Below, one piece after another: positions 48,001 to 53,924 of a DNA stretch of 64,000 nucleotides. Source of the DNA: Epiperipatus broadwayi (taxonomy: Eukaryota; Onychophora; Udeonychophora; Euonychophora; Peripatidae); NCBI GenBank assembly GCA_028023455.1, contig JAQFVV010012402.1, positions 12,626,292-12,690,291 on the forward strand, read 5' to 3'. Position numbers and translations under genes: made by a program. Numbering within the stretch: the first letter of the stretch is position 1; every line of letters begins with the position of its first letter. The notes under the pieces were generated by a model. It saw only the letters and a list, made by a program, of their open reading frames with translations. It made no database searches and was not told where the DNA came from.

Positions 48001-49484
48001 AATCCAACCATGATTAGAATAGCTTCTCATTCAATAATGGTCAATACCTGGGTATCCAATTATTCTTAGCTAGAGGGTAAAGATCTCAAGTTGATTTGGT
48101 TTAGAAAATGAGTGTTACTGCACTAACAGTAGAAATAAAGAATATAATATGATGTGGGCAAGAAAGAGGCTATTATAGGCACCAAGTCTGTGGTAACAAT
48201 TTTTTTATCAATTTTCCATATCAGCAGTAAAAATAAATTTTCCTATAATGCAACTTTTGAAACTACTTCAAGACTTAATATAATAATCTTAAAATAAAAT
48301 CTCTCTAACTCAATTTATGTAAGAATTTTTTATCAAACACCAATTGTTCGGGTATTAATCAAAAAAGATTGCTATTCAGAATGTCTAAATATTTTTTCCC
48401 TAATTATTAATTTTGTTTCGTGTTTAATCTCCAAGCTGAAAATTTCCTATTTGATACTAAAATTTATTTTAAAAAATGATACAAATATAAAAATACAAGA
48501 TTAAAAAAAAAAAATTATAATTATTGAAAATATGCACAAAAAAAATATTTACATAAATATGATATTACACATACATACATACACAAACACATGAGAAGAA
48601 AAAATGATTAGTTTAATTATATTAAACTCAAAAAATTAATGATAACATTGCACTTAAATTTTAAATGATAATAATAATAAAAAAACAATGTTTTTACATT
48701 TACAATATAAATAATAATAACAAAAAAGATATATAAATTATTCAATAATGTAAATTATTGTAATAATTTAAGTATTCTTTATAAGTTCATTATGAAAATA
48801 AAATATACGAATATTACATAAATTAGCCAAATTCTGAAAGGTAAACTAAGGTAATAATAGACTCACAGATTGGTTAGTGGTGTTTGGACCTAATACAGTA
48901 GATGATACTATCTTATATTGTTAATTGTTTGCAATTCAGAACTTAGTTATTATATTTTTAACATTTGATATTTTATTTTCACAATGAACTAAAAAGAGAG
49001 ATTAATTGTTTTTACTCAAAAAAATATATGTAAAGTTTATCATCATATACTTTAAATGCAGCAATGAAAATATTTTAATAATAACTATTTTAATAGTAAT
49101 GTTAATAATTCATCAAAATAAATTGGAAATGTAAAGATTATATAATGATGGAGATATATAATGACTATCTAACTTCCTAATATTTAAGAAAAAGATAAAT
49201 AAATATTTAAAAAATTATTTTTATGTTAAAATAAATAAATAAATTAAGTCATTTATTATAATTGGCTTTATACATCTTTCATTATCACATGGCAAAAAAT
49301 TATTATTTTATAAATAATTACAAAAATTATAGCCTTACTTTAAAACCAAATTAAATAAAAATTTATTAAAACTTTTCAACAAACCCAAAGTGTACAAAGC
49401 TGATTGCCTATACCAATAAGAACTTGACAAAGTTTCTTTAGAAAAACATAATGATTTTCATCCAAAGATTTAGTTGAAGCCAAT
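9511..49484 (-). CDS. XPO5: Exportin-5 (XPO5), internal part, 10 exons
   Basis: Exportin-5 is an importin-beta family karyopherin built of HEAT repeats. With RanGTP it carries pre-miRNA and other structured RNAs from nucleus to cytoplasm. Seen: ten minus-strand exons, each bounded by AG and GT, joining without a stop at 49385-49484, 43835-43918, 36200-36325, 36039-36129, 30539-30661, 17228-17340, 17096-17152, 16904-16999, 12120-12251 and 9511-9617. They total 1029 nt, about 343 residues, roughly the middle third of a protein that is about 1200 residues in human. Diagnostic stretches are HYVFLKKLCQVL, FFRHEQISQDPL, VGFPSRSD, DFDSDEDF, NVRRHACSSLVKICK and QMEKCTLMEALVLI, all in the order of animal XPO5. 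The coding frame is intact. The N-terminal Ran-binding exons and the C-terminal exons were not found and probably lie outside the window. Identification is from memory of the family; a protein search would confirm it. Confidence 0.95.
10620..10630 (+). other. Probable primer-binding site of the LTR element
   Basis: TGGCGCAGTCG begins three bases after the LTR terminus (ACAACA). This is the position and opening expected for a tRNA primer-binding site of Ty3-type elements. Confidence 0.55.
10810..11346 (+). pseudogene. Broken gag of the LTR element, with CCHC knuckle
   Basis: The largest open piece (10810-11025) has the Ty3-type capsid-like signature LTEHFSPQPSRQFARLALRN. Further pieces continue in other frames up to a zinc knuckle at 11305-11346, which reads C-x2-C-x4-H-x4-C (CFCCEKTDHVAKNC). 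At least two frame changes and internal stops separate the segments, so no functional protein can be made. In such elements Gag forms the particle that packages the transposon RNA. Confidence 0.7.
12120..12251 (-). CDS. XPO5: XPO5 exon E9 of the visible part
   Basis: The exon is 132 nt, exactly 44 codons, phase 0 at both ends, with donor GTAAGA. It encodes RNRSVKNVRRHACSSLVKIC and then KQYPDLLL. The 'R-x-V-x-NVRRHACSS' block is one of the best conserved stretches of exportin-5. The open reading frame on the opposite strand here (11959-12294) is a shadow of this exon. Confidence 0.95.
12252..16224. other. XPO5 intron E8-E9, AT-rich, mostly featureless
   Basis: Contains homopolymers, including a C10 run at 14868-14877 and A runs near 13564, 15190 and 15300. 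No coding or repeat boundary could be supported until the family A insertion at 16225. Confidence 0.45.
16225..16672 (+). mobile_element. Family A hammerhead element, longest clean copy
   Basis: Fourteen bases (TTAAATAATTACTA) repeat at 16211-16224 and 16673-16686 and define a 448-bp insert. It starts AACATCACATGATCACC. It carries inverted end segments (GGCAAAACTCTCCATAC at the left, its complement at the right), a mirrored ACTGAACTGAGTTCAG, a hammerhead and the CAAGCCTTCTGGCATCC block, and ends GAGAGTTTTGCCTGT. There is no open reading frame. The clean duplication of this length points to retrotransposition. Confidence 0.82.
16501..16561 (+). ncRNA. Hammerhead ribozyme, slightly decayed
   Basis: Inner stem I is UCCUCG with UGGGGA (6 bp, two wobble pairs). 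The core is CUGACGA, stem II is GGC/GCC with loop CACAA and one A-A mismatch, then GAAA, ACUAGU and GUC ending at 16547. Outer stem I has two substitutions relative to the 2-kb copy. Confidence 0.65.
16904..16999 (-). CDS. XPO5: XPO5 exon E8 of the visible part
   Basis: The exon is 96 nt, exactly 32 codons, phase 0 at both ends. The acceptor is a T-run followed by AG, and the donor is GTATGG. It encodes DPLILSCLLSCISALFIFLT and then PEILPSVLEK, matching the family's 'DPLILSC-x-L-x-x-x-SALF' segment. Confidence 0.93.
17096..17152 (-). CDS. XPO5: XPO5 exon E7 of the visible part (micro-exon-like)
   Basis: The exon is 57 nt, exactly 19 codons, phase 0 at both ends. The acceptor is TTTTTTAG and the donor GTTTGT. 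It encodes PPTDDGIRLLKAVLNYNTQ, equivalent to the family's 'DGI-x-LL-x-x-VL' helix. A 75-bp intron separates it from E6 and a 96-bp intron from E8, so E6-E8 form a compact cluster in an otherwise very stretched gene. Confidence 0.9.
17228..17340 (-). CDS. XPO5: XPO5 exon E6 of the visible part
   Basis: The exon is 113 nt with acceptor TTTTTAG and donor GTAAAA. Two bases complete the codon from E5, then 37 codons follow, ending in phase 0. It encodes EFYLKWDAMTVFFECVLSKI, which matches the family segment 'W-[ED]-AMT-x-F-x-E'. Its start, rich in N and S, corresponds to a variable linker in other species. Confidence 0.92.
18106..18529. repeat. Perfect 212-bp tandem duplication
   Basis: Unit 1 is 18106-18317 and unit 2 is 18318-18529. 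I compared them by eye base for base and saw no difference. Each unit starts with TCATCATCATCATCA and ends GTGATCCACTGTA. A third TCATCA microsatellite lies at about 18662-18680. The TCATCA tract at the junction suggests slippage or unequal exchange. It lies within the XPO5 intron. Confidence 0.9.
19828..19990 (+). repeat. Dispersed repeat R, copy 1
   Basis: Shares ATTTATATGTAAATAAAAAT, then TTTGAATCACTT and, further on, GACAATTGCTTGAGCC, with copy 2 at 20068-20190. The first part also matches 28117-28190. Confidence 0.5.
20068..20190 (+). repeat. Dispersed repeat R, copy 2
   Basis: A diverged copy of the 19828 repeat with the same block order (ATAATTAATAAAACTTA, AAATCACTTTATT, GACAATTGCTCGAGCC). 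The two lie about 240 bp apart in the same orientation. Confidence 0.5.
20200..20360 (-). repeat. tRNA-derived SINE, copy 1
   Basis: The reverse complement aligns along its whole length with 46875-47045. Shared blocks include CTGACCA near the start, TAGGTGAGGTTC with the B box, and the TTACAATA end. The B box here is GGTTCAAACTC. A polymerase III internal promoter is implied by the tRNA-like A and B boxes. Confidence 0.7.
20997..21184 (-). CDS. Nested gene, terminal coding exon with transmembrane segment
   Basis: The exon is 188 nt: two bases finishing a split codon, 61 codons and TAA. It encodes INIYGRLTVFPILCYLVIVS, then a very hydrophobic stretch (WLYILLLFFLNYFI), then EPAREYWIHQLPGIVNPVKG and KARRNGH. 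This looks like one membrane helix preceded by a short loop and followed by a basic tail. An in-frame TAA precedes the acceptor, so the exon must start near 21184. It opens without ATG and would be missed by start-codon-based ORF calling. Confidence 0.75.
20997..25344 (-). CDS. Unrecognised small membrane protein gene nested in an XPO5 intron (partial, two exons)
   Basis: Two minus-strand exons, 25233-25344 and 20997-21184, lie within the 13.2-kb XPO5 intron. The first ends with one base (G) before GTAATA and the second begins with two bases (GC) after AAG, so they join in frame as glycine. The joined frame reads through VNPWIG into INIYGRLTVF. It ends 61 residues later with a stop. Visible features are a basic, tyrosine-rich stretch (AAKYRQYTRQVNPW), one hydrophobic segment of about 25 residues, and a basic tail ending VKGKARRNGH. 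No start codon lies in the open frame of the first exon, so coding sequence must begin further upstream. I do not recognise the family and assign no function. The codon content is more complex than the surrounding AT sequence, which is why I regard it as real. Confidence 0.7.
22043..22260 (+). other. Unrecognised open stretch of higher complexity
   Basis: A frame opens at 22043 without ATG and runs about 72 codons to TAA at 22261, including MAVLMFPFRYVFLSGSKGRQ. Base composition is clearly less AT-rich than around it. The reverse strand is also nearly open. I recognise neither strand; it may be a repeat fragment, a transcript end or a nested exon. Confidence 0.25.
22399..22674 (+). mobile_element. 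Family A hammerhead element, short copy
   Basis: Thirteen bases (TTAATTGAAGTCT) repeat at 22386-22398 and 22675-22687. The 276-bp insert begins near AACATCACATGATCACC and lacks the left inverted segment. It carries a mutated hammerhead and ends at the same GAGAGTTTTGCCTGT as the 16-kb copy, which fixes the element's 3' terminus. Confidence 0.82.
22515..22573 (+). ncRNA. Hammerhead ribozyme, core-mutated
   Basis: Both halves of stem I are preserved (AUCCAA/UUGGAU and UCCUCA/UGGGGA). The core reads CUGAUAA instead of CUGAUGA, losing the essential G8, and stem III is ACUAAU. It should be inactive. Confidence 0.7.
22983..23044 (+). repeat. Hairpin repeat H, copy 1
   Basis: TTCACTGTGGTTGACTT is followed by a spacer and CAGTGAATGGTGAAGC, so the ends pair (TTCACTG with CAGTGAA). 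The same arrangement in reverse lies at 44384-44441. Confidence 0.5.
23045..25232. other. Intron sequence with microsatellites, no gene
   Basis: Includes a GAT/AAT microsatellite at 24236-24278 and a tRNA-like segment near 23815-23900 ending in GGGTTTGAATCCC. No exon recognised. Confidence 0.4.
23815..23900 (+). repeat. tRNA-like / SINE fragment
   Basis: CTAGCAGGGCGCCACTAG is followed by a B-box-like GGGTTTGAATCCC. The A box is weak, so this is probably a SINE remnant. Confidence 0.3.
25233..25344 (-). CDS. Nested gene, upstream exon
   Basis: The exon is 112 nt if the acceptor is the AATAG at 25345-25349. That gives 37 codons plus one base, ending at donor GTAATA. It encodes VIVPKNTEIVAAKYRQYTRQ and then VNPWIG across the splice. 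The acceptor lacks a good pyrimidine tract, and other AG dinucleotides inside the exon also keep the frame, so the upstream boundary is uncertain. The in-frame TAG just upstream limits how far the exon can extend. The open reading frame on the opposite strand (25249-25500) is a shadow. Confidence 0.62.
25808..25844 (-). promoter_or_regulatory. CCAAT box plus TATA box, possible promoter of the nested gene
   Basis: On the minus strand an inverted CCAAT motif (CTGATTGG, complement of 25837-25844) is followed about 20 bp downstream by CGATATAAAAG (complement of 25808-25818). Spacing and order fit a polymerase II core promoter, with a predicted start near 25780. That is about 430 bp upstream of the first nested exon, on the same strand. 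This is inference; AT-rich DNA produces TATA-like strings often, but the paired NF-Y-type site is less usual. Confidence 0.4.
28117..28190 (+). repeat. Dispersed repeat R, copy 3 (partial)
   Basis: ATAATTAATAAAATTTATAT followed by GTAAATAAAAATGTTTAG matches copies at 19828 and 20068. Only the first half is present. Confidence 0.45.
28670..28735 (+). repeat. tRNA-like SINE fragment
   Basis: An A-box-like GGTGTAGTGGTAGAGTA is followed by a degenerate B box (GTTCTGAAATCAATTC). The acceptor stem does not close by eye, so a tRNA gene is unlikely. Confidence 0.35.
30539..30661 (-). CDS. XPO5: XPO5 exon E5 of the visible part
   Basis: The exon is 123 nt with acceptor TTATTTAG and donor GTAAAT. Read in the frame set by E4 it gives KYRADVAATVRLATLLSP and then FNFASQWLELQLQKVF, the expected 'YR-x-D ... 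LATL ... QWL ... QL' segment. It ends with one base of a split codon that E6 completes as glycine. The phase match across the 13.2-kb intron to E6 is good evidence that no exon is missing between them. Confidence 0.93.
31476..31546 (-). ncRNA. Family B hammerhead, left arm, core-mutated
   Basis: On the minus strand: outer stem I GAACC/GGUUC, inner stem I ACCUCU/AGGGGU (6 bp), core CUGAGGA, stem II GUGC/GCAC with loop CAAA, then CAAAUCAUGGUC. The G of GAAA (G12) is C, so catalysis should be lost. Stem I is better preserved here than in the right arm. Confidence 0.65.
31855..31924 (+). ncRNA. Family B hammerhead, right arm, intact core
   Basis: The core is CUGAGGA (31875-31881), stem II is a perfect GUGC/GCAC with loop CAAA, then GAAA, with stem III ACC/GGU around AU and cleavage GUC ending at 31905. 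Inner stem I (ACCUCU with AGGGUU) has one mismatch and one G-U. Arm differences suggest the left arm kept stem I and the right arm kept the core. Confidence 0.72.
32090..36038. other. XPO5 intron E4-E5, AT-rich
   Basis: Apart from the fold-back at 35306-35520 and A/T homopolymer blocks near 33043-33083, no gene or repeat boundary is visible. Confidence 0.45.
35306..35520. repeat. Fold-back (MITE-like) repeat
   Basis: Arms of about 80 bp mirror each other, from AATTAAATAATCAATCTAA at the left to its complement at the right. Inner ends ACTGGCTTT and AAAGCCAGT surround a loop of about 55 bp. No hammerhead core and no open frame. Confidence 0.65.
36039..36129 (-). CDS. XPO5: XPO5 exon E4 of the visible part
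   Basis: The exon is 91 nt, 30 codons plus one base, with acceptor TTATAG and donor GTAAGT. It encodes VGFPSRSDSSSCQYACLDFD and then SDEDFNSFFF. This is the signature stretch of exportin-5 (VG-[FY]-PS ... CEY ... DFDSDEDF ... FF), and it is what first identified the gene. The final base A joins the first two bases of E5 to give a lysine codon. Confidence 0.96.
36200..36325 (-). CDS. XPO5: XPO5 exon E3 of the visible part
   Basis: The exon is 126 nt, exactly 42 codons, phase 0 at both ends. The acceptor is CTATCAG and the donor GTAAGT, a consensus splice site. It encodes ISFFRHEQISQDPLVLGILP, the highly conserved RHE-x-IS-x-DP segment. Only a 70-bp intron separates it from E4. Confidence 0.95.
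37430..37550. mobile_element. Family D hammerhead-type fold-back element
   Basis: The ends AATTACTTCTCTA and its complement mirror each other, as do GCTTTAATATTTCAA and its complement. Each arm holds a CTGATGA ... GAAATATT string reading outward. No target duplication could be defined in the AT-rich flanks. Confidence 0.55.
37435..37491 (-). ncRNA. Hammerhead-like fold, family D
   Basis: On the minus strand: outer stem I UCUCUA/UAGAGA (6 bp), inner stem I CUUU/AAAG (4 bp), core CUGAUGA, stem II AAC/GUU closing an 8-nt loop, GAAA, stem III AUAU (self-complementary) and cleavage at AUU. All core positions are intact. The weak stems and the AUU site make activity less certain than in family A. 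The opposite arm lacks a matching stem I. Confidence 0.55.
39386..39545. repeat. Small hairpin repeat, copy 1
   Basis: ATACTCTCACTTCAA near the left is roughly mirrored by TTTGAAAGTGAGTAT at the right, and GAAAAGATAG/CTATCTTTTC pair in the middle. The left 90 bp also match 57335-57430. Confidence 0.45.
42900..43560 (-). pseudogene. LINE reverse transcriptase relic
   Basis: Reading the minus strand, a piece around 43380-43530 has ENLKILIFNGKMKTNK, like the region after the YADD motif of non-LTR reverse transcriptases. A later piece (43026-43238) has QKSLDRMQKRIGCALSVKLW, like the C-terminal part that follows. The order is correct, but frames are broken and stops are frequent. It lies in the XPO5 intron E2-E3 in the same orientation as the host gene. 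Confidence 0.5.
43835..43918 (-). CDS. XPO5: XPO5 exon E2 of the visible part
   Basis: The exon is 84 nt, exactly 28 codons, phase 0 at both ends. The acceptor is TTATTAG and the donor GTATTT. It contains KFAIYLDAILAFTQHPSQ, the family's 'YLE-x-LAFT-x-HPS' stretch. It sits 5.5 kb from E1 and 7.5 kb from E3. Confidence 0.93.
44384..44441 (-). repeat. Hairpin repeat H, copy 2
   Basis: The reverse complement reads TTCACTGTGGTTGGACTT, then CATAGTGAATGGTGAAGCC, matching copy 1 at 22983-23044. Both sit beside TATATA-rich tracts, which may be part of the repeat or preferred targets. Confidence 0.5.
45366..45433. repeat. Short inverted repeat
   Basis: GCATAATGGCGG (45366-45377) and its exact complement CCGCCATTATGC (45422-45433) flank a 44-bp spacer. 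A 24-codon frame starts at the ATG inside the left arm; it is probably incidental. Confidence 0.5.
46875..47045 (+). repeat. tRNA-derived SINE, copy 2
   Basis: Carries a near-perfect B box (GAGGTTCGAATCCCC at about 46970) preceded by an A-box-like AAGTCGCTTAGTAGC, a polymerase III internal promoter. It aligns over about 165 bp with the reverse complement of 20200-20360. A T11-G-T11-G13 tract (47053-47088) follows the element. Confidence 0.72.
47053..47092. repeat. Poly-T / poly-G tract
   Basis: T11, G, T11, G13, A, G3. Thirteen consecutive G in such AT-rich DNA is conspicuous; assembly length there may be unreliable. Confidence 0.85.
47186..47455. repeat. Fold-back (MITE-like) repeat of about 270 bp
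   Basis: The arms mirror each other from AATAATAATTATGAA at the outside, through AATAAATTTGCAAATAACACC, to ATCAGTG/CACTGAT around a short loop near 47325. No open frame and no hammerhead core. Confidence 0.65.
49385..49484 (-). CDS. XPO5: XPO5 exon E1 of the visible part
   Basis: The exon is 100 nt. It follows an acceptor reading AAATAG, and its first base completes a codon begun upstream (incoming phase 2). It translates to 33 full codons containing HYVFLKKLCQVL and GNQLCTLW, which match the conserved stretch of animal exportin-5 between the N-terminal and central HEAT repeats. The donor is GTTTGT, and the exon ends on a codon boundary (TGG). The preceding exon, which should end with two bases of a codon, was not found in the remaining 14.5 kb. 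Confidence 0.92.
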
Positions 49485-50884
49485 CTATTTAAAAATAATA
49501 TATAAATAAATGAATAAATCATATTGAAATGTAATTTTTTACTTTAAAAAAATATATATTTTATTATTTAAAAAAAAAAGCTTAAATTTAAGAAGTAACA
49601 ACCATTTAAATAAAATAAAAAATCAGTTTTGCAATAATTAAGTACAATAAAAAAATACATTTAGTCAAGCTATTAAAGTATTTTAAAAAATAGTATTTGT
49701 TCCAAAAAAAGTTAAAAGACAGTATAGTCAGATGTCAAATAAAGACTAAAGGTCCAACTTGTGATACATCTTATCTTTTAACTTTTCATTTATTGTCTAT
49801 CTTTATTTTTTTTTCTTCTGCCATTAGTTCTTGAGTAGCTGCTAATAATGATGATGAAATGCCATGCATAAATTTATTTTAAAAACAAGTTTAATTTTAC
49901 TATACACAATAAATTTATAGACAAGTAAAAGCAATATGCTTCAAATTTACTATCAGAATTTAAATTTACATTAAATATAGATATTGATGAATTTTGTTAA
50001 TTAATTACTATTTTTCTTGCATGACCAACATAAGTATTTAAATGTACTACATATGCATAGAAAATTGACTATTGTGCAGTAGTAAATGCATTTAATGTAT
50101 ATCATAGTGGATATCATGAATAAAATAATACCTATGGCCATATTAAAAATCTTTTTTTTTTTTTTGAAGATATTTTTAAGTGTCTTTACTACTGTTTTTA
50201 ACTGATATTCGTCAAATTGTTTTGGAAAATTGTTTTACATCTTAATAGTCATTTAAACCTTAATAATAATAATGAAGTTCATCTTTTTGTCACTAATTAA
50301 ATCTTGATATCAATATCTTGCTAGTGAACAAGATATTGACGAAAATTAAACTTCATATTAAGTTATTGAAAAAAGGAACAGTAATCATAAAAACATTTCT
50401 TTATCTGATCTACATAATTTAGTAGTTGTGTCAACCATCTATGAGTCTTGTTGAGGAATGTTGTAGTTGGGAAAATATCCTACAAAAATTTAATACTTGT
50501 ATGAATCAATAATTTATCCAATAACATATTTTCTATCACTTTTATTTTCACTTGGCACTATGACTGAATTTTAAGATGTATCATCACTTAAACATTTGAT
50601 CACTATATGACATTTGAGTTATATTAGATCTATTCATCAGATCTCTTATATTTAGTTAGAACAGTGCCCATCTTACCAAGTATGATGTTTTTTCCCAATT
50701 TTACCAAATCAAATGGATGACAGTTATAAATGTTGATTTCAAATACAGGATTACTACATATTCTGCCACATGACTTTATTTTTATGAATTGACAAACTAA
50801 CTTCACTTAATCTAAGACTATTGTTTTAATTTGATGTTCTCAAGAATATTGTATCATAAAAGAACATGTACCATAAAAGTTTGA
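49485..50884. other. XPO5 intron upstream of exon E1, AT-rich
   Basis: No usable exon. A frame near 49800-49880 on the minus strand superficially resembles the expected preceding XPO5 segment but lacks splice sites. Confidence 0.4.
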
Positions 50885-51450
50885 TCATGTTTCCCATACA
50901 TAATTATTTATATATTCATTAACGTGTGCTAGTGTAATATTAATTACACAACTCCAAGATGCATAGTATACCAAAAAACATTTGAGCAGAGAATTAACTA
51001 TTATCATTTTTGTTCTCAGAAAACATTTAATATGATCAAAAGTTAATAATTTAGTTAAAAATTTATTACTGATTAATTTATTAAATAGTAAATTGCTTTT
51101 AGTCATTGAAAAACATACTGGAATACCAGGAATTTAGTTGCATTTGCTGTAAACATTGAATATTTCTCCCTGTTAATATCTACCATACAGAAGATTTGTC
51201 ATCTAATATAATTTATCCAGTTATTCTTAAAAATATTTTTAACATTTCAAAATAATAAAATATTAGAAACCTCCTCTAGTAATTATCACAATATTATGTA
51301 CATAGACAAGTATATTTATTTTCCTTTCTAGATTTGGGATAAATATTCCAGAAGTGTGACCAATGACCTCTCCAATGTTAACAAATTAAACAAGGGTGAA
51401 AGAACCCTGGACAATGCCTTTTGTACTCTGAAATATTGGTGACAATCTTT
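50885..51450 (-). pseudogene. LINE reverse transcriptase relic
   Basis: On the minus strand a piece near 51400-51440 reads STKGIVQGSF, like the 'G-x-x-QG' motif of reverse transcriptases. The later frame 50885-51106 reads CFLRTKMIIVNSLLKCFLVY followed by an HVNEYINN stretch, like the 'K-x-x-x-Y-x-S-x-x-x-x-L-Y' segment near the C-terminus of non-LTR elements. Order and strand agree; frames are broken. The full extent, perhaps 50.1-52.4 kb, is not resolved. Confidence 0.45.
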
Positions 51451-52531
51451 TAAAAAAATTTTGTTGTTGCTAATCTATTTTTTTTTTATTTGATTTATAA
51501 TCCACATATGAAGAATTGTTTTTTTTTTTTTAAAAAAAAATATTACTATCTGTTTGGCTAAATAATGGAGGCAACATGGTCACAATTACTTGTGAAATCA
51601 GTTTTTACAATACAATCACATCTGACAAAACATTTTGTTTCAAGCATTACAACTTCATGGAATGCCAATATTACATAACGAATGTGCTTTACAGAGATAA
51701 AATAATTGACAGGCAATAGTTTAATTGTTAAAAAGATCTGAAATCTATCTAACAGTATTCTAGCAAATATTTCAGCATATATATCTTCAACTAACTATAA
51801 GTCTTAATTGAATCATATGTGGAATAATATTAGGGTTCTTTACCATCACAAATATTTGTCTATTAAAATTGGCCTAGCCATATTCCTTAATTAATAAATT
51901 AAAGAACTTGATTAACTATCAAATATTTCATGTACTTATATAAATAAGATATATTTAAAAATCTTAATGTTATTGCAGTTCAGATTGTCTATTTGTTCAA
52001 TCACATTTTCAAGGAAAATCAGAGACAGTTGTGAAAAATCTAAGTTTTTTAATCAACACCATGCTAATGGGTTATTATCAGAATATAAATTTAAAATATT
52101 TCCAAATTGTATGAACCACCTGGCTTCCTACTAAAAGGTTGTCATCTTGTTTTTTTACTGTGTGAATTCTTCTCTGATAGTATGATCATGTCTGGTGATA
52201 TTTTAGATATATAAATTAGCTTATTAGATGGCTCTATTAGTTTTTTGAATTTTAATGTAGGCGTATTTTCTGGAACAATATCATATAATTTAATATGTTA
52301 ATTTATTTGCTATTTTTAAATGATAAAGAAATTTTCATAATATCTGAGATTTCTTTTCATAAAATATTTAACATAGTTTAATAGAACAATCTTTCATAAT
52401 GATTTTGATTTGAACATAAATACAATAATTTCAAATTTGTTTATTCAATATATATTTGTTGGCATTCTTAAAGTCATTAATATTTTTTGATAGATCATCT
52501 GTATTCAACTGTATATTGAAATGATATATAT

Positions 52532-53924
52532 TGTAACGTTTATTTATATACGTTACAAATATATTGGCATTTGGTAGAAGCTAAAAAATAAAAGTAAATT
52601 TAGATTTTTTTTGACTAATTTTTTTTTAAAAAAATAATGTACAATGAAAGTTAAATTATTCTTTCGGTTTTTTTTTATGTAATTAGAAATAAAAGTTAGA
52701 ATTGGAGAGAACAAAAGACACAAATTACCAATCTAGATAAGAGAAAGTAAAAATATTTCAACTAATTAAAGATGGCAGAATTATGCTGAAAAAAAATAGA
52801 GACTTTGTAACATAAATTTTATAAAGAATATATAAGATTATCAACAGATATTTTGGCAAACAAAAGATATGCGCAGAAGTCGGAAAGCTGGGCCTCTAGA
52901 GAATATAAAAGGCAGAGATCAGTTTGAAGGACATCTTGTTCGTTGGTTTCTCTAGTTGGTCTTGGATAGCAATAATATATCCAAGATCACTCTACGCTGA
53001 AGTAATTCGGCATGTCGGAGTGAACCGGAGCCTCTGAAGACATCGTGCCTGAAGATGTATACCAGAAAAGCTTTCGTGACCGACTAGGAGAATGGACCAC
53101 AGGATCAAATAATAACCAAAAGGCCGAGCTCATTCTACCCAAAAAACTATGCATAGTTATCTACTACTGAATTCCCAAAATTTACCGGTAAGTTATACTT
53201 CATTACTCCTGATTATGACCAAATTAAACGTTTTCAAACAATTTCTAAAAGTATGTTTAAACAATCCCGATAGAGACATTAATTTTCTTGTACAAGAGAC
53301 ATTCAATTTTTTTAAGGAAATTTCTAGAAGAAATTTAGATATGAACAGTAATTGTAAAATTGTTTTTTATTAATTGATTCACGTCTGAGTTGTGTTCTCT
53401 CTAAGTAATTTATTTCAAATATTTTTTTAGTCTATTAGAATAAAATTATTTCCAATACCAATTTTCATTTGTGCGTTATTAATAATAGTTATTATTCTTT
53501 ATTATTAAATTTATTTTTAGTGTAATAAGATTTAAACGTAAGTTACCTTTGCCAATATGTTTCAGTATGCCCAGGACTAATAATCGTAAAAATCATTAAT
53601 TCTCATTACGGTAGAATTACCGCCCCTTAAAAAAAAAATATAATAAAAATCTTTTTATTTTTTTTTTGTTTTACAACTTGCGAGAGGTGCTGGCGACATA
53701 TTTCAGCGGATTCTTAGGAATTCTGGCACCCATAGTAAATAAAATTAAAAGTTGATTTTGTCAATAGCACAATTCGTAACAATTAATAGGCTGAAGTTGA
53801 TCAGGAAAAATAGCTGTGTTTTTAGAATAGAAATACAACTTTCTTCTTTTTTGACATAGCTTGATCAACTCACGCGCAGTTTATATTAACATGTAAGAGG
53901 CCTAGTAATACGAAAAACGTTACA
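52532..53924 (+). mobile_element. Probable solo LTR (about 1.4 kb)
   Basis: The stretch begins TGTAACG and ends CGTTACA (TG...CA with inverted ends), flanked by ATAT on both sides. A TATA box (TATAAAA, 52904-52910) is followed by a less AT-rich, transcript-like stretch up to about 53150. The frame 53149-53373 has no recognisable domain. The low-complexity flank makes the duplication weak evidence. A TIR-type DNA element is an alternative. Confidence 0.5.

Larger units (their letters stand above)
43919..49384. other. XPO5 intron E1-E2
   Basis: Holds hairpin repeat H copy 2, a less AT-rich part at 44730-45060 with short open frames on both strands that I cannot assign, an inverted repeat at 45366-45433, a SINE at 46875-47045 and a fold-back at 47186-47455. 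Confidence 0.45.

Noticed and set aside
49795-49880. Minus-strand frame containing MHGISSSLLAATQELMAEE, superficially like the XPO5 segment expected just before exon E1.
   Set aside because: An in-frame TAA lies three codons upstream with no AG acceptor after it, and no GT donor occurs before the downstream stop. The resemblance is short and may be chance or a decayed exon.
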